Shown here piece by piece: positions 24,580 through 33,200 of a DNA stretch of 64,000 nucleotides. Made by a program: the position numbers and the translations under genes. Under the pieces are notes generated by a model. It did not search any database, was not told where the DNA came from, and saw only the letters and a list, made by a program, of their open reading frames with translations. Position 1 is the first letter of the stretch. Every line of letters starts with the position of its first letter. The stretch is taken from positions 1 to 64,000 of the forward strand of contig CAWGFK010000034.1 of the NCBI GenBank assembly GCA_963821735.1, written 5' to 3'. Origin of the DNA: Laspinema sp963821735 (GTDB taxonomy: Bacteria > Cyanobacteriota > Cyanobacteriia > Cyanobacteriales > Laspinemataceae).

Positions 24580-25482
24580 TCACCCTCTAATCCACATCGT
24601 CACGACATAAAACATGGGAATCGAAAATAATAGGCTATCGAATTTGTCCAAAACCCCACCTGTGACAAACAAAACTTGACCAAAATCCTTGATTCCCGCT
24701 TCTCGCTTCAGGGAAGAAGTAACTAAATCACCTGTAAGTGATAGTAATGAAATGCCTACGGAGATTGATAAGACTTGCCACAGATGCCATTCTGGCACAG
24801 TAAAGTGAAGGGAAAAACCTGCTGCTGTACAAGTTAGCACTCCTGCGATCGCCCCTTCCCATGTCTTGTTGGGACTGATGGCAGGACAAAGAGGTGTCTT
24901 TCCCAAAAACCGACCAAATCCCGCAGAGAATCCGTCATTCGCCATAACTAGCAGAATTAGAAACGTAAATATTCCATAGTCGGTGGCCACCAATACCAGC
25001 AAAATTGCTAGGGGTAGAGTGATGAAAATCATGCCAAACCCAGCCGCTAATATACCATGCATAGCAGGAGGTTTTCGAGAAATAATTATAGGCAAGGTGA
25101 TTACTCCCCAAGTGGCTATAATAACTCCCAAGGATACGCTGAATGAAGTTCCCCCCAGTCCTCCTAAAATCCCCAGAATTCCGAGAATGGGTAACAGCAT
25201 CGAAGTGGTTATTTTTCCATACTTCTTTTCGACACTTTGTACTATTTCTTGCCAAGCGAAATAGCCAAGGAATAAAGTAACCGGGAGAAGCCCCCATTTG
25301 CCCAAACTGCCTGCACCCAGCAGAATTATAATGAGAAGCAATAAAATGCCGAACTTTAGCCATTCCGCTTGGTATTTTGCCGGATCGGAGCGATTGACCA
25401 TACCGATAGCTCCCATTAAAATTGCACCACAGGTGGCGGCAACGCCCACTATAACCCATGTGTTAACAGTTAGTTGCTCCAA
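24580..25482 (-). CDS. cdsA: phosphatidate cytidylyltransferase
   Basis: 300 residues with about eight membrane segments. C-terminal marks are CPAISPNKTWEGAIAG, GDLVTSSLKREAGIKDFGQV and GGVLDKFDSLLFSIPM, the CdsA signature with its metal-binding acidic residues. It would convert a phosphatidic-acid-like lipid and CTP into a CDP-lipid plus pyrophosphate at the membrane. Every cyanobacterium needs a housekeeping CdsA, so this is likely a second, pathway-specific copy. It is placed between the lipid kinase and pssA, in reaction order. Confidence 0.9.
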   Translation of the reverse strand: MEQLTVNTWVIVGVAATCGAILMGAIGMVNRSDPAKYQAEWLKFGILLLLIIILLGAGSLGKWGLLPVTLFLGYFAWQEIVQSVEKKYGKITTSMLLPILGILGILGGLGGTSFSVSLGVIIATWGVITLPIIISRKPPAMHGILAAGFGMIFITLPLAILLVLVATDYGIFTFLILLVMANDGFSAGFGRFLGKTPLCPAISPNKTWEGAIAGVLTCTAAGFSLHFTVPEWHLWQVLSISVGISLLSLTGDLVTSSLKREAGIKDFGQVLFVTGGVLDKFDSLLFSIPMFYVVTMWIRG

Positions 25483-25518
25483 TCAAAAAATCCTCTCTAC
25501 GGAAATAATTGTTACGGG

Positions 25519-26508
25519 TTAAACAATAACTTTTAATCGCTGGGGTTGAATTTCAATGTCTAACGCATCGGCATTAACCGTCAGCAACTCTCCATCGGCA
25601 TGAACGGGCAGTGAGTCTTTGCAAACAATGTCAATTTTACAACATTGGTGAATCATTATCTTGGGATGGTTAGTATGTGTACCTCTTATTACTTTGGGCA
25701 GTAGAGCTAAGATTTGATACCAAGGCATCGCTTCACCGATCGCCAGGTCAAGTAATCCATCATCGAGCAGCGCTTGGGGAGTTACATGAAAACCCCCACC
25801 GTTGCGATCACTGTTGCCAACACTGAGCATCAAAACTTTTTTAAGAATTGTTTTATGTTCCCCTGTTGGCGTTTGCCAGGTTAACTCAACTAAAGGCTGA
25901 GTATAGTGAGACAATGCTTTACAAACGGCAGCAATATAGATAAGAATACCACGCAAATGCTTAATGGTTTTGATTTCTTGAGCCAGTTGTCCCTCAAAGC
26001 CAGCCCCCAGATTGTTGTTGAAATAACGCTGCCATTCCTGAGTTCCCACACGCAGTTTAATCTGACCGAGATCGACACAGCGCGTTTGACCTTTGGCGAT
26101 CGCCTCTGCTGCTGCGTTTAAATCCATAGGACAACCCACAGTATTGGCAAAATCATTACCACTGCCCACCGGCAAAATGGCCAGAGTACCTACTTGTTCT
26201 TGTGAAGGCGTAACTTGAGCTAGACCGTTCACAACTTCGCTGACAGTCCCGTCACCACCCGCTACAGCGAAAGTATGATATCCTTCCAAGCGAGCTTGAC
26301 GAGCCAAATCAATGGCATGACCTACACTCGTTGTTTTGGCTAAGTCAAACCGCACATTGGCGCGATTGAGTGCCTGACAAATTTTCAGCTCATTTCTGGC
26401 AGCACTCCCTCGACCGGCATAAGGATTGAGAATAACTTTAATCGTTTCCCCTTTGTCTCGTATCATTTGAATTCCCAACCCATTAAAAGCAGTTTCAGGT
26501 GTACTCAA
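25519..26508 (-). CDS. lipid kinase of the DagK/YegS/LCB5 family
   Basis: 329 residues. The nucleotide-binding GGDGT is in FAVAGGDGTVSEVVNGL (about residues 80-97), preceded by ILNPYAGRGSAARNEL and followed by ILPVGSGNDFANTV; the C-terminal domain has LPVHADGELL. Members phosphorylate diacylglycerol, sphingoid bases or related lipid alcohols with ATP. Here it would make the lipid phosphate that CdsA activates. It lies 11 bases after the LarA-like gene and 36 bases before cdsA. Which lipid alcohol it uses is open; a product of the reductase domain upstream is attractive. Confidence 0.88.
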   Translation of the reverse strand: MSTPETAFNGLGIQMIRDKGETIKVILNPYAGRGSAARNELKICQALNRANVRFDLAKTTSVGHAIDLARQARLEGYHTFAVAGGDGTVSEVVNGLAQVTPSQEQVGTLAILPVGSGNDFANTVGCPMDLNAAAEAIAKGQTRCVDLGQIKLRVGTQEWQRYFNNNLGAGFEGQLAQEIKTIKHLRGILIYIAAVCKALSHYTQPLVELTWQTPTGEHKTILKKVLMLSVGNSDRNGGGFHVTPQALLDDGLLDLAIGEAMPWYQILALLPKVIRGTHTNHPKIMIHQCCKIDIVCKDSLPVHADGELLTVNADALDIEIQPQRLKVIV

Positions 26509-26519
26509 CGGCTGTTTTG

Positions 26520-28130
26520 CTAGGACACATCACAGAGCAAGTAGGGTGGAGCCTGATAAGTAGTAATAGAGGGATTTGAACCCACAAAATCTTTGGCGCG
26601 CTCGATAGCCTCTGCCAAACTATCTGCTGTTTCAAAGCCCATAATTTCTGCCGGACGTTTTGAACGGGGTTTCACAACAATGACTTTACCAACCTGGGAT
26701 AACCCGTGACATCCCCAATACCAGGCATAGAAAGCATGAACTCCGTGGAAGGCGTAAGAGTTCCGAAAAAGGTCGATATATTTGGGATTATAAGCAAACT
26801 CTTCTTCATACTTCTCTTCTATCGTTTTGGGGTCGGTCGTGTCGGTAAGTACCCGTTCATAAAACTCGATATAGGACGGGTGATGGACGGGATGAAAGTC
26901 CTCATGAAGAGGATAGAGTAAAATATAAACCCCTCCCTTCCGCACGAGTGGCTTGCCCCGATAAAAGTTAAAGAAATAGCCCAAGGTCTGGCACATGAAC
27001 AGCACTGGGTTCATAATTGAATTCACGCTATAGGGACCGAGGTAGGGAACTCCTGAAATCAGAATATCAGCCTGTCCCTGTACGGGTACGACGTGCTGGC
27101 GATAGACATTTTCTAGCGTTTTTTCATGTACCAGTTCGGTACGGCCTGCATGAATGCCAGTTATTCCATAAGGTGCGCGCATCCGATTAAAAATTTCTCG
27201 CTTCAGATTCGTCGGCAAAATATCGGTTGTCAGTTTGTTGGCATAAAGGTTGATCTGATCAAGAGCGTTATATTCCCAGCTAGGCTTGAGTAAAAATCCG
27301 AACGCTTGAGGCAAAGAGGTGTTATCGGTGGTTGTCTCAATTCTGAAAATATTCATATGAGACTCAATAATCTTACCCATCCGATTACAGGAGCGGTGCA
27401 AAGCGGAATTTTGCGGGTCCATGTACGAACGGGAGTGCATTAGGGTATGTACATTATGGTGATGCTTTAGGGTTTGGTAAGTCCCAAGTCCCGTTGCAAT
27501 GGCTTTATGTCCGCCACTCTGAGAAGCAATATTGATGTTGACGTAAATCAACAAATCAGACTCAACTGCTCGTCGGTTCACCTCTACTACCTCGTGCTTT
27601 TCGGTCTTACCCAAAAAGGCGATATTGTCTTTGTCCTCCGCGTCATGGTTATAAAGCTTATCAGGATAGAAAGCGTTAAAAATATTTTTCCCGAGAGCGT
27701 GCTTGAGTTCGGCGGGAGTCATCCGTCGGTGTAGACCCAATGCTGCAATCAAGTGGATGTCACTAATTCTTGCATCGGCTAACTTTTGCAACAGCTTCTC
27801 AATGATTCGCTGTCGGATATCAGGCGCTCGCATTGAGGGAAGCGGAACCGAGAGATCGTCAAAGGCGATTGTAACTTTCATTCCCGCCTTTAGCTGTGCC
27901 GATAGCGGGTCGCAACCCAGGGGATTCTCTAGGGCGTATTCAATGGCAGCATCAACATCTTGGATCGACTCAATCGAAGGCGGTGGATAAATGACTCGCG
28001 TACCTGCTGGTACAGGCTCATACATGAATCCTTCGCCGTAGTGGAATAGAATCTTTTGACTCTTTTCTAGGGTGTTGACGCAATTAGAGCGATCAAAAGT
28101 TTTATTGTCATTCGGTGAAATGAGACTCAT
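26520..28130 (-). CDS. LarA-like (nickel-dependent lactate racemase family) protein
   Basis: 536 residues. The N-terminal LarA/DUF2088 domain is clear: VTIAFDDLSVPLPSMRAPD, DIHLIAALGLHRRMTPAELK, and the glycine/His segment NIASQSGGHKAIATGLGTYQ, with many conserved His residues further on (HEDFHPVHHPSYIEF). LarA enzymes interconvert or epimerise alpha-hydroxy acids using a nickel-pincer nucleotide made by LarB, LarC and LarE, none of which is in the window. The C-terminal half is longer than in lactate racemase, so the substrate differs. It fits a pathway with an alpha-hydroxy-acyl intermediate, which is inference. Confidence 0.75.
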   Translation of the reverse strand: MSLISPNDNKTFDRSNCVNTLEKSQKILFHYGEGFMYEPVPAGTRVIYPPPSIESIQDVDAAIEYALENPLGCDPLSAQLKAGMKVTIAFDDLSVPLPSMRAPDIRQRIIEKLLQKLADARISDIHLIAALGLHRRMTPAELKHALGKNIFNAFYPDKLYNHDAEDKDNIAFLGKTEKHEVVEVNRRAVESDLLIYVNINIASQSGGHKAIATGLGTYQTLKHHHNVHTLMHSRSYMDPQNSALHRSCNRMGKIIESHMNIFRIETTTDNTSLPQAFGFLLKPSWEYNALDQINLYANKLTTDILPTNLKREIFNRMRAPYGITGIHAGRTELVHEKTLENVYRQHVVPVQGQADILISGVPYLGPYSVNSIMNPVLFMCQTLGYFFNFYRGKPLVRKGGVYILLYPLHEDFHPVHHPSYIEFYERVLTDTTDPKTIEEKYEEEFAYNPKYIDLFRNSYAFHGVHAFYAWYWGCHGLSQVGKVIVVKPRSKRPAEIMGFETADSLAEAIERAKDFVGSNPSITTYQAPPYLLCDVS

Positions 28131-28135
28131 AATAG

Positions 28136-29363
28136 TTAATCTTCCCGTAAGTCAAAAAGAGTTTTGATTGCTTTTGAGTGGCCCGGATGCATCGCTGCTT
28201 TGAGTGCCTCTCGATAATCGGGCAATTTGTAGCAACCTGTGATTAAGCAATGCAGCTTTCCTTCTAGTTGTTGCATCAATTGCATGGCCAAGGTAAAGGT
28301 ATGAATGCGTTCTGTCCGATACGTTTCGATGCCATAAGCATAGGCTCCCATCACTTGGAGTTGTTTAAACCAAATGGATGTCCAATCTACACCGTGAGGA
28401 ACGGCAGGCATCCCTACCAGCACAACTTTCCCATGTGGACGGGTGAATCTTAGGGCATCATCCAGAGTGCTAGAACTGGCAACACAGTCAAAACAGTAGT
28501 CAGCGCCACCTGTAAAGACAGGTTTTCCCAACTCGGGTTGAAAAGATTCAATGTTGAAAACTTCACACACCTCAGAGTAGAGTTCGCTACGGGCATACAG
28601 AACGGAATCGGCTCCCAAGGTTTGCGCTATCTCGCCTTGATGGGGATATTTTGCGATCGCCACCACTCGTCCCTGAAATTCTAATGCTCGAAGAGCAGCA
28701 AGGGTCAGCAGTCCGATCGCACCACAGCCAATCACTAGCACTGTTTTGGCGGCTTGTAGATCTACCTTCAAGACGGCATGAATTGCACAACTAAAGGGTT
28801 CAATCAACACGGCTTCCCAATCAGATAAGGATTCGGGAACCCGATGAACTTGGGATTGGTGGGCAACTAATGCATGGCTCCAACCCCCACCTGTACTTTG
28901 GCAATAACCCGTCTGCATCCCAGGCGCAATATGGCCTCGCGTAATGTTTTCACAATTGGCATAATTTCCTTGAGCGCACATGGGACAAGTTGGAGAAATT
29001 CCCCGCACCTGGCACCCTAATGCAGGTTCAATCGTGACGCGATCGCCAATCTGAATTCCCTCCACTGCACTACCGATTTCGGTCACATCCCCCACTATTT
29101 CATGGCCAAAGACAAACGGACAAGAAATAAATGGAGAAAAGTAAACGCTTCCTTGTGCTTGAATTGTTGCTAAGTCTGATCCACAAATCCCACTGAACCG
29201 GGGACGGATTCGCACCCACTCTCTACTAGGCAGAGGCGGCTCTGGAATGTCAGCAAGTTGGATTAGAGAAAAATTGCCGGGTACCAATTTCCGTCCAGTA
29301 TGGAGTTAGAGTACGCATCATTAGATAGCGGGAGACACTTTTTTTATAACGAATTGCTAACAT
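28136..29363 (-). CDS. zinc-dependent alcohol dehydrogenase (MDR), 5' end frameshifted
   Basis: The main frame (28136-29287) has catalytic-zinc residues in FSGICGSDLATI and VFGHEIVGDV, structural-zinc cysteines in CPMCAQGNYANC, and the NAD(P)-binding VLVIGCGAIGLLTLAAL. It lacks an ATG. The likely start is the ATG at 29363 (GGAG upstream), whose frame reads LAIRYKKSVSRYLMMRTL then PYWTEIG and meets the main frame after a slip near 29285. Full length is about 410 residues. It could oxidise or reduce the alcohol/aldehyde made by the thioester-reductase domain. It lies five bases before the LarA-like gene. Confidence 0.85.
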
Positions 29364-29504
29364 CGGTATCACTCCATTTTAATTAAGAGGATTTACCTCC
29401 TCTAGCAGTTCTCAATCAGTTGTCTTATGGTTCAACTCCTCAACTCTTAGAGCGCGATCCAGAAAGTTCGCTAATTTTGTTCCCAATCATTTGGTATCTC
29501 TATA

Positions 29505-30209
29505 TCATACACTATTTTCAGAAAAGGTTTTCTCAGATTGGCTTAATAACTCCCAATGTTGAACCTCCCATTTTTTTTGTTGAGCAATTCTACTGAGCGT
29601 CAAATTGGGATTTACGGCTACTGGGTGTCCAACCATTTGAAGCATCGGCAAGTCAGCAGCACTATCCCCATAAGCATAGCTTTGGGTGAGGTCAATTCCC
29701 CATTCTAAAGCGAATGCTTGCATAGCTTTGGCTTTCTCCTGTCCTGTCAAGGGAACGCCTATTAATTCCCCCGTATATTTGTCATTCACAGCTTTAAGAC
29801 AAGCTGTAAGTGCTTTAGCATTCAGAAATTCACTCAAGGGAGCGACGATAAAATCTAAAGAACCCGTCACTAAAACAATTTGTCTTTCCTGTTCTCGATG
29901 CTGGGCGATACATTCTAGGGCAGCCGGAAACAATTTGGGATAAATTATTTCTTTGAATTGGAGCTGACTCCATTGCTGACAGTGTTCAACAGATAGACCT
30001 CGGTAATTTCGATAAAAGATTCGATTAAACCGATCGCGACTCAGACTATCCACTAGCAGATAGTAGGGGACTTTCCCAGCTAACTGTACAGTTGTCCACC
30101 ATCGTTGTAGAGGAGAAACCCCCTGGGTTGCTAAGTAGAGGTAGTAATCCACTACTGTCGATTTAACCAGAGTCCCATCGACATCAAAAAATGCGGCGGT
30201 TGAAGACAA
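29505..30209 (-). CDS. HAD-superfamily (IB) phosphatase
   Basis: 234 residues. Motif I AFFDVDGTLVKSTVVDYY (nucleophile Asp near residue 9), motif II in QIVLVTGSLDFIV, the Lys in GQEKAKAMQ, and motif IV in SYAYGDSAADLPML. This is the HAD-IB group that includes phosphoserine phosphatase and lipid-related phosphatases fused to acyltransferases. In this operon it directly follows the acyltransferase-ending multidomain gene by 22 bases, so it may dephosphorylate a lipid phosphate or phosphoserine-type intermediate. A 140-base gap separates it from the next gene. Confidence 0.88.
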   Translation of the reverse strand: MSSTAAFFDVDGTLVKSTVVDYYLYLATQGVSPLQRWWTTVQLAGKVPYYLLVDSLSRDRFNRIFYRNYRGLSVEHCQQWSQLQFKEIIYPKLFPAALECIAQHREQERQIVLVTGSLDFIVAPLSEFLNAKALTACLKAVNDKYTGELIGVPLTGQEKAKAMQAFALEWGIDLTQSYAYGDSAADLPMLQMVGHPVAVNPNLTLSRIAQQKKWEVQHWELLSQSEKTFSENSV

Positions 30210-30231
30210 GAATTTTACTCTCCTTTGTTAA

Positions 30232-33200
30232 TCAGAGTGGGTAGTTATCTCGCATTTGAGCAATTTCAGATTGCACCTCATCCACAATTTCCTGACAAAT
30301 CTCTCGATCCGGTACAGTTCCTTGTTTAGCTTTGTAAGGAGATAGCTCTAAGGGTTTACCGATCACAATTTGGATGGGATGTGGGCGGGGAAACCATTTG
30401 CCTTTTGGTAACGCTTCGTAGGCCCCGTCGATGTAAACCGGCAGAATAGGGACATTTAACTGCAACGCCAACCACCCTAGTCCTGGTTGAAAGGGCTGCA
30501 TTTTTCCCGTTAGAGAGCGAGTGCCCTCCGGAAATATCAATACAGGCTTGTGACGGGCTAAAGTTTCTTGGCATTCTTGCATTCCTTTCAGAAAGTTACC
30601 TTGCCGATCAAGTGGAATCATGTGCAAGAAAGTTTTACAGAGCCAGCTTTTCACCGGGTGATCAAAGAAGTAGTCTTGAGCGGCCAATATGGAAATGCGA
30701 TCGCCATTTTTCGCGAGTGCCACTGCAATAGCTTGCCCATCCAGATGGCTGGTGTGGTTGGCAGCAACCAGGTAAGGTCGATCATGAGGGATGTTTTCTA
30801 ATCCCCAGCAGCTCATTTGAAACCACTGGTTATACAACAGTTTTACAAAACCCCAAAACAGATAAGCCATGATTTTTTGGAGAAAATTGGGCTGCTTGTT
30901 GAGTATCGGGGCTAAACTGGTTGCTGCTAGCGCGGTTGTCTTATCTGTATGGGTATGTTGAGCAAGGTACTGGCTGAGGGCTTCAATCGTTGGGTAGCTG
31001 TTCAACAGATCGGGAGAAAGCTCGCACCCCAGCCATTCCTCTAATGCACTGACAAGGCTTACAGCTTGAACTGAATCCAGACTGTAGCAGGTGAAGGCTT
31101 CGTGAGGATCAATGTTTTGCGGATGAGTCCTTAACTGTTGTGCTACTTGGGAAACTAGCCAAGTTGCAATAGAGTCAGCCTCAAATGCTTCGGAAGTCTC
31201 ATTTTGAGAGATTAAGGGAGTTAGGTCTGGCTTATCTAATGAGAGCTGTGAGTTATTAAGTTTAGCGGGTTTCTCCAACAAGCCACTCTTAAGAAAGTAA
31301 GAGAAGTAAGTATTCAGCAAATCAGAGTTCACCGGCGGACAGTCAAGTTGACTTCCAACAAGAGCCTTGAGAGTTTCTGGGCAGCCTAGTTGGGGCATTT
31401 TGTCCTGCTGGTAAAGCTGGGCGATCGTTAATTTATCGTCTGTCCAATGACCTAAAAATAGAGGGATCAGGGGATATAAGGGATTCTCCTGAGTGGGTGA
31501 TAGGTTTCTTAGCTTAGACTGCCACTCTTCATAAGGAAGCCGATCAATAGAATAGCCTAGCGATCGCATCCAGTCTACGAGATGATTCCAGTGTAAGGGA
31601 TGGGGGCTAATTAAGTGAAAAATTTTGCCGAGTCCGTCCTGCTGTCTCGATAGATGAACAGTTGCCTGACTAACATAATCAACGGGTGAGATGTTCCATA
31701 CATAATCCATTTCCGGCGCTACACCCATTTGAATGCAACCTTTCATTAGTCGGCAGATAAAGTCTTCCTTGTTGCAGACACCCGTTTCGCTATGTCCAAA
31801 AATCCAGGCAGGTCGATAGATCGAGATCGGCAATCCGCGATCGCCAGCAATGGACACTAACCTTTCCGCTACCCATTTACTCTGAGCATAACCCACTGCA
31901 ATTTCGCTGGAATGGTCGAGGTTTTCCTGTTCGGTGACGATCTTTGAGGCATAGCTTGATGCGTCAAATACCGCCGTACTCGAAATATAATGAACAGGTT
32001 TAGTTTTACTTTGGCAGGCTAGTCGCAATACTTCCTGAGTACCCAACACATTAATCGGCTTCAGGGCTGCATAGGGATAGACAAAATTTAAGTAAGCAGC
32101 GTTGTGGTAGATCAGATCGAGTTGCTGTGCCAACGAGTCGAATTGCTCTAGGGTTAATCCTAACCACGGCTGAGATAGATCTCCGACAACTGTCACGATT
32201 CTATCATTGAAGCGATCGCGCCACAGCCCATAGGTTTGCAGATTCTCTCGAATTCGCTGCATTCCTCGTTCTGGGTTAGTCGCCCTTACTAAGCAGTGAA
32301 GTTGAGAGGAGGTTTGTTCGAGGAGTTCATAGAGCAGAAATGCTCCTAGAAAACCTGTTGCTCCGGTCAAGAAAATGTGGTCCGGGTTGATGACGGGTTC
32401 AGTTAGAGGAGTGGCAGGACGAATTGTTTCATCGAGAACTGCTTCAGCCTTCAAATCAACAACAGTGGAGTGAAGCGTTTCATCCTTTGAGGATATTTGT
32501 TTGTTCCGTAAGGCTTGCAAATGGTTTTCAGGGGAAGTGGCTTTCTCCTTTTGATGTTTTAGGAAGATTTCAGGAGTTGGTAAAGCCGATCGCTGAAGCT
32601 TTGCATAGGGGGTTGGCGAAGTTAAGGAGTTTTGATTGAGCGTTCTGATGTCATCTTGCGATAGCTTACTGTCCTTCTGTAACACAATCAATACATAGCT
32701 GGCTAACTGGCTTTCCAGTAGCTTTCCTAAGTTATCCCAAGAAGTAAAATGTGCATTGACAACTGCATCAACCAGTTCTGGATTAAGATTCGCTAAGTTT
32801 TCTTTAAAGTTAGGATCATAGAGGAAATTGGCAACTTCTTGGCTAATTTCAACAAACTTCACCACCTTCAGGTTGTTGGCAGAAAATAGCTCAACCCACT
32901 CTTTAGCTGTGATGATGTAAGACGATGTTTCCTGATGGTCAATGGAGGAAAAGGTGTTACTGATAAACTCAGCTAATAGTACCGTTCCTCCTTCATTTAA
33001 GTGGCTGGAGATATTGGAAAATAAATCTTCCTTCTGTTTGACATAAACAGCCACTTCAAAGCCAAAGATTAGATCGTAGCGATTGGGGAAGGCATCTTTT
33101 GCACTGTCTCGGTTATAAATATTAATGCGCTCTTGCAATTGAAGCTTTTCTATCTTTTGGCTATCGGTTTCTGCTTGTTTAGCAGATATCGTGTAACCCG

